From NCBI RefSeq assembly GCF_028748185.1, contig NZ_CP118164.1, forward strand, positions 434,001 through 498,000: 64,000 nt of DNA, in the 5' to 3' direction. Each line of letters opens with the position of its first letter. Position 1 is the first letter of the stretch. The notes under the pieces are model-generated. The model was not told the origin of the DNA, searched no databases, and saw only the letters and a program-made list of their open reading frames with translations. Of this stretch, positions 36,810 to 46,096 are shown in pieces. Made by a program: the position numbers and the translations under genes. Source of the stretch: Bremerella sp. P1 (GTDB taxonomy: Bacteria; Planctomycetota; Planctomycetia; Pirellulales; Pirellulaceae).

Positions 36810-37622
36810 TTGAGGATTCTGCACATCGGAGACATCGTCGGGAAGGTAGGTCGTGACATCGCTCGCGACGTCATCCCTGGCCTCCGTGAGAAGTACAACC
36901 TTTCCCTGGTGGTAGCCAATGCAGAAAACGCATGCGGCGGCTCGGGACTCACCCCGGCCGCCCATCGCGAGTTGATCGATTCCCGGGTCGATTGCATCAC
37001 CATGGGAGATCACATCTATCGGCGCAAGGAACTGAACAAGACCCTTGAGTCGCAGCCCAACATTGTCAAACCGGCCAACTATCCAACTGCCGCACCCGGC
37101 AAAGACTTTGCCATCGTCCAGTCGAAAGAAGGCTTGCGCGTCGCGGTCATCAGCGTGATGGGACGAGTCTTCATGCGTCCGGTTGATTGCCCTTGGACGG
37201 CGATCGATCGCGTTCTTTCGCAGATTCCATCCGACATCAAAATCCGCTGCGTTGATTTCCACGCCGAAGCAACCAGCGACAAGCAGTTGATGGGACGGCA
37301 TCTCGACGGGCGAGTCAGTTACTGCCTTGGTACGCATACGCACGTAGCGACCGCGGACGAACAGATCTTTCCCCGAGGCACCGCGTTCATGTGCGACATC
37401 GGCATGACTGGGCCGCACGAGAGCATCATCGGACGACGTATCGATCGCGTTCTCGAAACGACCGTTACGTTTCGACCAACGCTGTTCGATGTCGCCAAGG
37501 ACGATGTCCGCCTGAACGGGGCCATCGTCGACGTCGACCCTCAGACCGGCAAGGCGACGGCGATCGAGCGTCTCCAAGTCCGGGAAGACCAAGTCAAAGA
37601 GTTGAAGCTCGAACGACCGTAG
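36810..37622 (+). CDS. YmdB-type metallophosphoesterase (TIGR00282 family)
   Basis: A 270-residue calcineurin-like phosphodiesterase acting on 2',3'- or 3',5'-cyclic nucleotides in characterised homologues. It starts MRILHIGDIVGK with Asp8 of the metal site; a Glu in NAENACGG, and histidines in GTHTHVATAD fit the binuclear centre. The typical GNH motif reads GDH (MGDHIYRRKE), replacing the conserved Asn. The frame opens at TTG 36801, but TTG at 36810 leaves a 9-base spacing to GGAAAGG and gives the standard N-terminus. It is translationally close to rny. Confidence 0.88.
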   Translation: MRILHIGDIVGKVGRDIARDVIPGLREKYNLSLVVANAENACGGSGLTPAAHRELIDSRVDCITMGDHIYRRKELNKTLESQPNIVKPANYPTAAPGKDFAIVQSKEGLRVAVISVMGRVFMRPVDCPWTAIDRVLSQIPSDIKIRCVDFHAEATSDKQLMGRHLDGRVSYCLGTHTHVATADEQIFPRGTAFMCDIGMTGPHESIIGRRIDRVLETTVTFRPTLFDVAKDDVRLNGAIVDVDPQTGKATAIERLQVREDQVKELKLERP

Positions 37623-37635
37623 GACTGCCGCTTAC

Positions 37636-38517
37636 CTACAGCCGCAACTTCTTGGTCAGCATCTCGGCCTGCTCGTCGGTGAGCGGATCCCATTTGATCT
37701 CAACGCCGGGCATCGCCGACTTCAGTTTCTCGACATCGGCTTCCGAGATATCCACTTGGCTGATCTTGATCGTCTTTAGATTCGGCAGATCCTTGAGCTG
37801 AACCACGGCGTCGTAATTCAATCGTGCCTCCGTCAACTCAATCGATTCCAACGAAGGAATCTTCGCTAGGATTGCGATCGAATCGTTGTCGAAGCTCGCT
37901 GGCGTATCTTTTCCCCAGTTTGGTAGTCGTTGCCCCAAGCGAACCGATTTCAGATTCTTCAGCTTGGTCAGATGCTTCAGGCCATCACTCGTTTCGGTAT
38001 TGTGCCACTCGCGGAAGCTTTCGAGTTGCGTCAGTTGCCCCACGGCTTCCAGGGCCTCATCTCCTGCGGTTGCCCCGGCGAACGTAAGCGACTCAAGTGC
38101 CGGCAAGTCTTTCAAATGAGCAAGCCCCGAACCGTTGAATGCTTCCAGCTTGCGCGATGGATGAAAGATCGAAAGCTTCGTCAGCTTGGGAAACGCGGTA
38201 AAGTGCTGGTAACCGTCGTCAGTCAGCACGGTGCCGTTGATCATGATCGATTCGAGGTTCTTCAATCCCGAGAGCATCTTCAACTGCTCATCGTTCAGGT
38301 CTTTCCCACTGAGGGAAAGGGACTTCAGCGTCGTCAGTTTACCGATCAGCTGGTACTCCTGGTCGGTGTAGCCATCGCAATTGGCCGACAACGAATGGAC
38401 AGCCCCATCCCGCACCTGAACTTTCGCGTTAATCTTCTCGAACGCAGCCTGACTGGGCTCTTCGGCAAGCAGGAGGGCAGGTGAAAGCACGATCACAATG
38501 GCAAGCAGGGTCTTCAT
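37636..38517 (-). CDS. Secreted leucine-rich-repeat protein
   Basis: A 293-residue exported protein: signal peptide (LLAIVIVLSPALLLA) and a series of leucine-rich repeats of about 23-25 residues with LKSLSLSGKDLNDEQLKMLSG-like periodicity. The solenoid covers most of the mature chain and ends near the C-terminus with a short non-repeat tail. LRR proteins of planctomycetes probably mediate protein or surface contacts; no enzyme motif is present. It converges with the YmdB-type gene (13 bp between stops). Confidence 0.85.
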   Translation of the reverse strand: MKTLLAIVIVLSPALLLAEEPSQAAFEKINAKVQVRDGAVHSLSANCDGYTDQEYQLIGKLTTLKSLSLSGKDLNDEQLKMLSGLKNLESIMINGTVLTDDGYQHFTAFPKLTKLSIFHPSRKLEAFNGSGLAHLKDLPALESLTFAGATAGDEALEAVGQLTQLESFREWHNTETSDGLKHLTKLKNLKSVRLGQRLPNWGKDTPASFDNDSIAILAKIPSLESIELTEARLNYDAVVQLKDLPNLKTIKISQVDISEADVEKLKSAMPGVEIKWDPLTDEQAEMLTKKLRL

Positions 38518-38660
38518 GAAAGCTCCTTAGAAGTTAGATCAGGCCTCGATTATAGTCCGCCATGCCCCACGCATTTCAACCAAATTCGAGCCTATTTTCC
38601 TACGGCGATCTAGAATCGATGTCAGCAGGGGCAAGGCCGCTCACCTCGAGGAGGCTCTCT

Positions 38661-39074
38661 ATGTCCCCATCTGACAAAACGCCCTGCAAAAAGTGCGGGG
38701 CCATGATTCTGTCAACCACTTCCGCACAGTATGGAGGGATCTGTGCCAAGTGCCACCATCAGCCCAAACGCAGCGGCTTTGTCGACGCATTCGAAGTCCT
38801 TATCGGTCTCTTATTCCCTCTCATCATGATCGGCGTATTTGTCTTCGGCATCCCGTTGGGCCATTACCTCTTTTTCGGCGGTCGCGACACCGATCTGCAC
38901 CGCGGAATTACGAAAACCGTTACGCTCGTTGCCGATGTGCCCAACGTGGATCTTAATGGCAAACCTGCTAGGGTTACGACCCGCTATCTCGTAGTGGATA
39001 CGGGTGACGGGGAAACCGTTTGGATTCCAGATGAAAACGTCGCAGGCGTTGAATTCGAGTCCCCAGGCAATTGA
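38661..39074 (+). CDS. Zinc-ribbon membrane protein
   Basis: A 137-residue protein with an N-terminal zinc ribbon (CKKC...CAKC), a single transmembrane helix (about 42-67, LIGLLFPLIMIGVFVFGIPLG) and a short C-terminal beta domain. The ATG at 38661 has GAGGAGG upstream, whereas the open frame to 38562 lacks one. The function is unknown; the design suggests a membrane-tethered metal-binding module. A hairpin with a T-rich tail follows the stop. Confidence 0.75.
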   Translation: MSPSDKTPCKKCGAMILSTTSAQYGGICAKCHHQPKRSGFVDAFEVLIGLLFPLIMIGVFVFGIPLGHYLFFGGRDTDLHRGITKTVTLVADVPNVDLNGKPARVTTRYLVVDTGDGETVWIPDENVAGVEFESPGN

Positions 39075-39113
39075 TATATCGAATTATCAACTTAGAACTG
39101 GACTTCCGGACGG

Positions 39114-39158
39114 AGGCAGGCTAGAACTGAAATCGTTCCAGCCTGCCTGTCTTCTTCC
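39114..39158 (+). terminator. Hairpin terminator after the zinc-ribbon gene
   Basis: Inverted repeat AGGCAGGCTaGAAC / GTTCcAGCCTGCCT around a 7-nt loop, then TGTCTTCTTCC. It sits 40 bp past the stop and just upstream of the next start, so it may also mark the PVC cytochrome promoter region. Confidence 0.7.
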
Positions 39159-39173
39159 TACCCACTGATCGCC

Positions 39174-42100
39174 ATGACGCACCGAAGCCGCTCGATCATC
39201 GCTGCCAAATTCATTCTCCTTCTATGTGTCGCCTCATCGGCCTGGGGCCAAGAGGACGGCAGCAAAGCGAAGTCTCTCGATGCAGCCAACAACGAAGCCG
39301 TTCGCGAACACATCCGCAACTTTGAGGGACGCGGGCAAACGGCCGATTTCTCGGTGCCGGCCCTTTCTCCCGAGCAAGCGGAAAAGGCATTCGTCACGCC
39401 TGACGACATCACGATTAAAGCCGCACTGACCGAACCGGAAGTTCGCCAGCCGGTGTGCATCAACTTCGACGAGAAAGGACGTATGTGGGTAGTGCAATAC
39501 CTGCAATATCCTTTTCCCGCAGGCCTGAAGATTGTGAAATACGACGAACACCTGCGTGCCGTGTTCGATAAAGTTCCGCCAGCACCACCGAATCATGATC
39601 GCGGTGCCGACAAGATTACGATCCACGAAGACACCGACGGGGACGGCACCTTTGATACGCACAAAACATTCGTCGACGGACTGAACATCGCTACCAGCGC
39701 GCTGCCAGGACGGGGTGGCGTTTGGGTGATGAACCCGCCGTACCTGTTGTTCTATCCCGACAAGAATCAAGACGACGTCCCGGATGCGGATCCCGAGGTT
39801 CACCTGTCTGGCTTCGGATTGGAAGACACCCACGCCGTCGCAAACAGTCTGACCTGGGGTCCCGATGGGTGGCTCTACGGAGCTCAGGGAAGCACCTGCT
39901 GGGCGACGGTGAACGCACTGAAGAACCCTTCACAATTGCCAGTTCATTTCAAAGGACAGGCCATCTGGCGTTACCATCCCGAGAGCCATCAGTTCGAAGT
40001 CTTTGCCGAAGGAGGCGGCAATACATTTGCGGTCGAGTTCGACGCCAAGGGTCGGCTCTACTCGGGACACAACGGAGGCAACACGCGAGGCTTTCACTAC
40101 GTCCAAGGCGGCTACTATCAGAAAAGCTGGGGTAAGCACGGCCCATTGACCAACCCACACGCGTACGGCTATTTCCCGGCTATGAAACACGCACCGGCCG
40201 AGCGGTTCAGCCACACGTTAGTCAAGTATGAGAGTGACACGTTGCCGAAACGATACCATGAGCATCTCATCGCCCCGGTTCCGCTTCACAACTATGTTGC
40301 GGTCTCCAAGATGTTGCCCAATGGATCGACTTGGCAGACTGAAGATGAGTTCCATGTCATGGCTACCGACGACATCTGGTTTCGGCCCGTCGATATCAAA
40401 GTCGGCCCCGACGGATGCGTCTATGTCGTCGATTGGTGCGACACACGACTCACGCACGTCGATCCTCGCGATACGTGGGATCGCGCACGCGGTAGAATCT
40501 GGCGAATCGAGCCAAACCAATACACAGGGCAAAAGCCTTTCAACCTACGCGACCTATCGACCCAGCAGCTGATTGAAAAACTGGCCAGCCCTAACAAGCG
40601 ACTGCGACAACTCACGCAGCGAGTCCTCCGTGAAAAGGGAGACCCTGCGGCAGCCACTTCGCTGATTAAAGAACTACCGGAGGCTCAAGGGCAGCTCGCG
40701 CTCGAGCTACTTTGGGCGATTCATGCCCTGGGACATTTCGACAAAGAAGTCGCCAAGGCTGCACTTGTACATGACGATCCCTATGTTCGTATCTGGGGCG
40801 TTCGACTTCTCTCAGAAGACCAGGCACGAGCTTTGTCTGATACGCTGTTTACCTTGGCATCAAGCGAAACTCATCTGGAAGTGTGTAGCCAGCTCGCATC
40901 GACAGCAAAACGAATCCCCGGCCCCGTGGGCCTGGAAATGGCTCAACGACTCGCTTCACGCGACGAATTGGCATCCGATCCGCACATTCCACTATTAACC
41001 TGGTGGGCGATCGAATCGCATGCTGACGACTCGTCCCTTTCGGTGACCGATCTGGCCAGCTCGCTATCCACCACTCAGATCGGCGGCCAGATTCTCTTGC
41101 CGCGTCTTGCTCAGCGTCTGGCCGCGGTAGCCGATGCCGGAAGTTTGCTCAAACTGGCTCAGCTTATTCAAGCCACCGACGACGCGGCACTTCGCACAAA
41201 ACTGCTTGAATCGGTCGATGAAGCGTTCACCGGCAGAAAGATTGAGCGTCTGCCTGAGGAATTGCGCGAAGCGATTGTTGCCTCGGCGTCGGGAAGCTCA
41301 TCGGCCCAATTGGCGTTGCTGGTTCGAGCAGGGCAGGGCGAGGCGGAACAAACGGCGATTGCCAAAATCACCAACGAGAAGACACCCCAGAAAGAACGCG
41401 TGAAATTCATTCAGCTGCTTGGGCAGGTCGGCTCAAAGGAAGCACGAACCGCACTCCTGAAGCTGGCAACCTCGACGGCACCTCAGGCCATCCGCATTGC
41501 CGCGATCAGCTCCTTAGGATCATTCGACGATACCAACATCGCACAGCAATTGCTCACACGTTACCCCGACGAGCCAGAAGCGATTCAGTCGGCAATCATC
41601 GACAACGTCACATCACGCCCAGCGGCTGCCCATCAGCTACTCGATGCGATCGAAGCCAAACAAGTATCGCAGCAGGCCGTATCGGTGGACCTGCTGGAGA
41701 ATTTGAAACTACATGGCGATGAAAAACTGAACGAGCGAATCGCCAAGCTTTGGGGAGCGACCAGGGCAACCCCGGCAGAACTGGCCCTACAGCTTGAACA
41801 AGTAGCAACCTTATTGAAGACGGGCCAGGGGACTGCCTCGCAAGGAAAGCAGCTGTTCACCAAGCGATGTGGGACCTGCCACAAGCTGCACGGTGAAGGA
41901 GCGGACATCGGACCTGACCTGACAGGCTACGAACGGACCAATCTCGACTTCATGCTTCTTTCGATCGTCGACCCGAGTGCTGCGATCCGAGAAGAGTACA
42001 CCAACTACCGCGTCCTGACGATCGACGGACGTGTGCTGTCAGGTTTTCTGAAAAACCAGGACGACAAGACGATCACCCTCCAAAACGCGGACAATCCGGC

Positions 42101-42236
42101 GCTCGTCATTCCACGTGACGAAATCGAAGCCGGCCCACTGGCGATCGACAAATCGTTGATGCCTGACCGCCTTTTAGAAGACCTGACGGCTACCGAGGTT
42201 CGCGATCTGTTTGGCTATCTTCAGAGTCAGAAGTGA
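39174..42236 (+). CDS. PVC-type c-type cytochrome/membrane-bound dehydrogenase with HEAT repeats
   Basis: A 1020-residue exported protein: signal peptide (about 10-22, IIAAKFILLLCVASSAWG), a sorbosone-dehydrogenase-like beta-propeller (about 75-450, VCINFDEKGRMWVVQYLQYP, VVDWCDTRLTH), a helical HEAT-repeat region (about 460-860), and a single c-type haem domain with CGTCH near residue 899 followed by HGEGADIGPDLTGYERTN and the PVC-specific YRVLTIDGRVLSGFL tail. These proteins are abundant in planctomycetes and probably oxidise sugars and pass electrons to the haem. The substrate is unknown. Confidence 0.9.
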   Translation: MTHRSRSIIAAKFILLLCVASSAWGQEDGSKAKSLDAANNEAVREHIRNFEGRGQTADFSVPALSPEQAEKAFVTPDDITIKAALTEPEVRQPVCINFDEKGRMWVVQYLQYPFPAGLKIVKYDEHLRAVFDKVPPAPPNHDRGADKITIHEDTDGDGTFDTHKTFVDGLNIATSALPGRGGVWVMNPPYLLFYPDKNQDDVPDADPEVHLSGFGLEDTHAVANSLTWGPDGWLYGAQGSTCWATVNALKNPSQLPVHFKGQAIWRYHPESHQFEVFAEGGGNTFAVEFDAKGRLYSGHNGGNTRGFHYVQGGYYQKSWGKHGPLTNPHAYGYFPAMKHAPAERFSHTLVKYESDTLPKRYHEHLIAPVPLHNYVAVSKMLPNGSTWQTEDEFHVMATDDIWFRPVDIKVGPDGCVYVVDWCDTRLTHVDPRDTWDRARGRIWRIEPNQYTGQKPFNLRDLSTQQLIEKLASPNKRLRQLTQRVLREKGDPAAATSLIKELPEAQGQLALELLWAIHALGHFDKEVAKAALVHDDPYVRIWGVRLLSEDQARALSDTLFTLASSETHLEVCSQLASTAKRIPGPVGLEMAQRLASRDELASDPHIPLLTWWAIESHADDSSLSVTDLASSLSTTQIGGQILLPRLAQRLAAVADAGSLLKLAQLIQATDDAALRTKLLESVDEAFTGRKIERLPEELREAIVASASGSSSAQLALLVRAGQGEAEQTAIAKITNEKTPQKERVKFIQLLGQVGSKEARTALLKLATSTAPQAIRIAAISSLGSFDDTNIAQQLLTRYPDEPEAIQSAIIDNVTSRPAAAHQLLDAIEAKQVSQQAVSVDLLENLKLHGDEKLNERIAKLWGATRATPAELALQLEQVATLLKTGQGTASQGKQLFTKRCGTCHKLHGEGADIGPDLTGYERTNLDFMLLSIVDPSAAIREEYTNYRVLTIDGRVLSGFLKNQDDKTITLQNADNPALVIPRDEIEAGPLAIDKSLMPDRLLEDLTATEVRDLFGYLQSQK

Positions 42237-42377
42237 TAGCACATCGTGCCGTCGATGAAACATTGACTCGCCTTTCTAGCTTTCGGAATCCGTGATAGCA
42301 TCGAGAATGCGAATCTTGACTTGTTTGGTTTGCTGGTTTTCGGTATCGTTCGCGCCCGATGGAAGAGTAATTGTGTC

Positions 42378-42812
42378 ATGGCTGAAGCGGCCACCATTTC
42401 ACCACTTCGTTGGTATCAGCGAATCCTCATGGGAATTGGAGGCGGTATTTTAGCCATACTACTGGCTACCGCTGCCTGGCTGACTCCTAGCGTTCGAGGA
42501 ATGGGAACGCATCAGCAGCTGGGGCTTCCGCCTTGTACGCTGGTGCAGTTGACCGGTATGCGATGCCCTTCGTGCGGGATGACCACAAGCTGGTCGCACC
42601 TGATGAAAGGGAACGTGTGGGGCTCGCTCAAGGCGAACACCGCCGGCTGCCTGCTAGGGCTGATTGCTCTTTTCCTCGCCCCGTGGATGTTGAGTTCGGC
42701 CTTCCTGGGCAGGCTCACCGTCGCGGCTCCTAGTGACGCAGTACTGATCACGATCACGATCCTGGTCGTGGCTGTCACTCTGGGAGATTGGATCGTAAGA
42801 CTCAACCTTTGA
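42378..42812 (+). CDS. DUF2752 membrane protein
   Basis: A 144-residue inner-membrane protein with about three helices and the DUF2752 signature CTLVQLTGMRCPSCGMTTSW. The conserved Cys residues of the RCPSCGMT motif lie close to the membrane and may bind metal or form a disulfide. Function is unknown. The start at 42378 is preferred over 42321, as the extra N-terminus is not typical and GGAAG lies upstream. A short hairpin follows (42821-42841). Confidence 0.85.
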   Translation: MAEAATISPLRWYQRILMGIGGGILAILLATAAWLTPSVRGMGTHQQLGLPPCTLVQLTGMRCPSCGMTTSWSHLMKGNVWGSLKANTAGCLLGLIALFLAPWMLSSAFLGRLTVAAPSDAVLITITILVVAVTLGDWIVRLNL

Positions 42813-42820
42813 CATATACC

Positions 42821-42841
42821 TGGCTTGCACGAGGCAAGCCA
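42821..42841 (+). terminator. Short hairpin after the DUF2752 gene
   Basis: Perfect 8-bp stem TGGCTTGC/GCAAGCCA around an ACGAG loop, then only ATTTG. A weak terminator or attenuator 8 bp past the stop. Confidence 0.5.
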
Positions 42842-42859
42842 TTTGATAGATCACCACGG

Positions 42860-43543
42860 ATGAACCAAGTCATGAGCCAAGGACGGTATCGACTTTCGCC
42901 CCAGATTTTTTCCGGTATCCTGCCGCTTGGGCTGATCTGCTTGCTACTTGTTGGCAACAGTGGCTGCGTCGGCCTCTTGGCCGTTTTACTGCAGAAGGGG
43001 GACTACGCACCGGCCAATTTCAAAGGACTGTCCGAGAAAAAGGTCGCCGTTCTGTGTGTGGCTGGCCCTTCGTTCTACTCCGAGAATTCGACCTCGCGCC
43101 GCCTTGCTGAGCGAGTCGAGGCCCTGATTCTGGCCAACGGCGACGAAGTGAAGGTCATTCCTCAGCAAAAAATTGATGACTGGAAGGACCGCAGCGGCTG
43201 GGACAACATGGATTACCGCGAGGCCGGCAAGGCATTGAAAGCCGACATGGTCGTCGCCATCGACCTGTCACGCTTCGAGATCCAACCGAATCCTGGCGTT
43301 TACAAGGGTTCCGCCGAATATGTCGTCTCTGTCTACGATATCAATCATGACGGCAAACTCGTCTTCCAGGACACACCAAGGCCGATCGAATTCCCTGTAA
43401 ACGGCCTAGGCTCAACCTCGCAAAGCGAACGAGAGTTCCGAGATTCGTTTCTACGCCTGCTCTCGCACCGAATTGCCCGTAACTTCTACAAGTACAACGT
43501 CCGAGAAGACTTGATGCTGGATGAGACCTTTGTTGCCAACTAA
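42860..43543 (+). CDS. Probable lipoprotein of unknown function (227 aa)
   Basis: An exported protein with a hydrophobic segment (LGLICLLLVGNSGC) and a Cys that may be lipidated, though the -3 position is Asn, not the usual Leu. The mature part begins with a region reading KKVAVLCVAGPSFYSE and contains mixed alpha/beta segments, with no known catalytic motif. An opening at 42788 uses a non-standard start, so the ATG at 42860 was chosen; 42872 is possible. The neighbours are a DUF2752 protein and a secreted hydrolase. Confidence 0.65.
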   Translation: MNQVMSQGRYRLSPQIFSGILPLGLICLLLVGNSGCVGLLAVLLQKGDYAPANFKGLSEKKVAVLCVAGPSFYSENSTSRRLAERVEALILANGDEVKVIPQQKIDDWKDRSGWDNMDYREAGKALKADMVVAIDLSRFEIQPNPGVYKGSAEYVVSVYDINHDGKLVFQDTPRPIEFPVNGLGSTSQSEREFRDSFLRLLSHRIARNFYKYNVREDLMLDETFVAN

Positions 43544-43678
43544 CTCGGGAAGCAAGTTGCCCGAAAATTTGACCGGCCGGTAAACTGCGTCTAACATTTA
43601 GTAAAGTCAAATACGGACTTACGTTGCGTCGCTTAGACGTCCTTTTCCGAATCCGACCTTTCAACCCATCCAGCCAAG

Positions 43679-44623
43679 ATGCGTTTGCAAATTCTCTCGC
43701 TTTTCGTCGCGCTGTGCGCAATGTCGATCCTTGACCTCTCGATCGTCCAAGCTCAGCCTCCGGCTAAGCCTGCCGTGCGAAAAGATATTCCGCCACCGGA
43801 AGCCGTAACGGTGACCACGAAAGATGGCGTGATCATTCACGGAACATACTTCGGAAGCAATCTCGGCAAGAAGGCGATCCCTGTGATCATGCTGCCAGGC
43901 TGGGAACGAAGCCAGAAAGACCTGACAGGCTTGGCGATGGCCATGCAGAAAGAAGGCTTGGCGGTGCTGACGGTCGACCTACGTGGCCATGGTGCCAGCA
44001 AGTCGATCCAAGGGCCAGGCGGCCAGATTGTCGAGATTGACCTGGACCGCATTCGCGCCAGCGACTTTGATGCGTTCGTTGCTCAAGACCTAGAAGCCGT
44101 GAAAAGCTTCCTGATGCAAGAGAACAACAAGGGCAACTTGAACATCGAGATGCTTACAATCATCGGCTGCGATTTCAGTGCTACGGCCGCGTTGAATTTC
44201 GCTGCCCAAGACTGGAGCTGGCCGATCCTGCCGTCGATCAAGCAGGGACAGGACGTGAAGGGGCTGATCCTTATCTCGCCACCAAAGACGTTCAAGGGCT
44301 TCAACGCCAATCGTGCACTGCAAACGCCTGTGCTTAAGAATCAGATTTCGCTCATGATCATTGCTGGCGAGGGAGACCGCACCAGCTTCAGCGATGCGAA
44401 GCGTATCTTCAGCACGATTGACAAGATTCGCCAGAAGAACATGAGCGATGCCAAAGACCGAACGGTCTTCTTTGCAGGCAAGCCCAACGCCTTGGAAGGG
44501 ACCGAACTGTTGGTCGACCCTCGCTCGAATTGCTTGAAAGATATTCTCTTCTTTACGAAGGTCCATCTGGCGGAACTGCAAGCCACGGATCCTTGGACCG
44601 ATCGAACGACACCACTTCAATAA
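43679..44623 (+). CDS. Secreted alpha/beta hydrolase-like protein, altered nucleophile motif
   Basis: A 314-residue exported protein with signal peptide (LSLFVALCAMSILDLSIVQA). It has the alpha/beta-hydrolase N-terminal pattern VPVIMLPGWERS and LTVDLRGHGASKS, but the nucleophile elbow reads GCDFS (163-167) instead of GxSxG, placing Asp165 where Ser would be. It may be an Asp-nucleophile enzyme (as in haloalkane dehalogenase/epoxide hydrolase) or inactive. The LRGHGASK box is conserved. No operon partner is evident; the LysM gene converges. Confidence 0.75.
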   Translation: MRLQILSLFVALCAMSILDLSIVQAQPPAKPAVRKDIPPPEAVTVTTKDGVIIHGTYFGSNLGKKAIPVIMLPGWERSQKDLTGLAMAMQKEGLAVLTVDLRGHGASKSIQGPGGQIVEIDLDRIRASDFDAFVAQDLEAVKSFLMQENNKGNLNIEMLTIIGCDFSATAALNFAAQDWSWPILPSIKQGQDVKGLILISPPKTFKGFNANRALQTPVLKNQISLMIIAGEGDRTSFSDAKRIFSTIDKIRQKNMSDAKDRTVFFAGKPNALEGTELLVDPRSNCLKDILFFTKVHLAELQATDPWTDRTTPLQ

Positions 44624-44665
44624 GGCATGGCCTACTAACGCCAGCCAAGGCCGCTAGGAACCAGT

Positions 44666-45553
44666 CTAGGTTCCCGGCGGCGATAGTGTTGTCCAAGGTT
44701 GATCTCCACCGCGCGGGTCAGCGGCGGTGGAAACCGGACGCAGACGGGTCATCGGTCTGAGTCGCCCATCAATCTCGGGAGCGGCTTCTTCCACAATCGC
44801 AGAACTGGGAATCGCCAGGGTTATGCCGATCGGCAACAGCTCGGGGTTATCGAGCTGAGACCGGTTGGCTCGAAAGATCGTGTCCGCGAGGAGCGGATCG
44901 CCGAGGTATTTCTCGGCAATCGACTCCAGGCTATCACCATCTCGTACGCGGTGCTCCCGCGTTATCGCTGATCCGCTGTTACTCGCGCCGTGACTAGGTG
45001 GCGCGATACGGGGTAGGGGAGTGAACTGCTGCTGGACTTGCGTCTCTGGCAGTTCCGGCTTCATAACCTGCCGCGTGGTAATCACCGGTGAGGTCACCGT
45101 TGGCGGCAGCGGTTTCGCTGAGCCTGGGATCTCGATCGGAACCACCGCGTGTGAGGCAGTCTTCGGTGCGTTCATGTCTTCTACGCGAGAAGCCAACGAG
45201 ACGCTACCGACTTGATTGATGGGCACGTTCGCCAAAATTGGCTGGGCTGCGACCGGAGTCGCTTGCTGCATGTCCATCGAAAGGGAAGGAATCTGGGCAG
45301 GGTTATCAAGCCCCATACTTTGCCCGCCGCGAGGCGTTAGCGTCACGACATCGGGCCGGGATACTTGTTGATCCCAGTATTGCTGCGCGGTGAACTGAGG
45401 TTCAGCCGCTGGTTGCGGTGCCGCCGGTTGGGCGGTGGAAATCTCAGGCGGAGCCTGATCGGGAGCCGACCATGCCGACCAATAGGGCATGGCGGAACCA
45501 AGGCCAATCACTCCTAGTGCGGCCAAGGTAAGAAGTTTTGAATCGCCGTTCAT
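44666..45553 (-). CDS. LysM-domain membrane-anchored protein
   Basis: A 295-residue protein with an N-terminal transmembrane or signal segment (about 8-26, LLTLAALGVIGLGSAMPYWSA), a long Pro/Ala/Gln/Thr-rich spacer and a single LysM domain near residues 200-250 (VRDGDSLESIAEKYLGDP...RANRSQL). LysM binds peptidoglycan GlcNAc, so it is likely a cell-wall-linked envelope protein. The stop overlaps a hairpin in the convergent intergenic region (44649-44682). Upstream lies a 543-bp gap. Confidence 0.85.
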   Translation of the reverse strand: MNGDSKLLTLAALGVIGLGSAMPYWSAWSAPDQAPPEISTAQPAAPQPAAEPQFTAQQYWDQQVSRPDVVTLTPRGGQSMGLDNPAQIPSLSMDMQQATPVAAQPILANVPINQVGSVSLASRVEDMNAPKTASHAVVPIEIPGSAKPLPPTVTSPVITTRQVMKPELPETQVQQQFTPLPRIAPPSHGASNSGSAITREHRVRDGDSLESIAEKYLGDPLLADTIFRANRSQLDNPELLPIGITLAIPSSAIVEEAAPEIDGRLRPMTRLRPVSTAADPRGGDQPWTTLSPPGT

Positions 45554-46096
45554 GTTGCGTACCGTCGTCTTGGGGAGTCACGTGTACGCCATCCATTGCA
45601 TTACTCTTCGAAGACCATCCTGATGCTTCGTTTCATCGACGCATGCTAGCGTCGCTCTCTTCAATTTCTGTTGTGCTTCAGCACGTTTTTCTCCTGGCCG
45701 GGGTGCGAACGTAAGCGACGCGCGTGTCAGGCAAACTTTGCGCTGGAAGACTTTTCCGGCTACGAAAAACGTGGTGAATGCAACAGTCGATTGAAGGTGC
45801 CACTGCCGAGCTCGTCTCGTGAAAGATTGAGCCATGCGGTCTGCTTCAGGACCCGATCCGAAGTTCGCCGGAAAACCGACGAAGTCCGCAGGGCTCATTC
45901 TTGGAAACCCAAGCACGAGCCAGCAGTGACACCTATCCCAACCGAAGAGGAACACTGTTACCACAATCTCATACGCGATGCTTGCGCTGGCCAGTTCGTG
46001 CAGAAGCGTTCGGTTTGCGCGCAAAAAAAGAAGCCGGCATCACATGATGCCGACTTCGTAAAGTTTGTCGATTAGCGAAGCTGAGGGCTTTCCCCT
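45554..46096. other. Gap between the LysM gene and secDF, no supported gene
   Basis: This 543-bp stretch contains a 148-codon minus-strand frame (45578-46024) that starts with TTG, has no ribosome-binding site and a composition unlike a folded protein; I do not support it as a gene. A short GACGC...GCGTC inverted repeat sits near 45637-45652. At its right end lies the secDF terminator (46023-46056). Confidence 0.55.
46023..46056 (-). terminator. Intrinsic terminator of secDF
   Basis: On the minus strand the hairpin GTCGGCATCA-TGTGATGCCGGC is followed by TTCTTTTTTT. It lies about 40 bp past the secDF stop. Confidence 0.88.

Noticed and set aside
45578-46024. A 148-codon minus-strand frame between LysM and secDF
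   Set aside because: TTG start, no ribosome-binding site, no domain and overlap with the secDF terminator.
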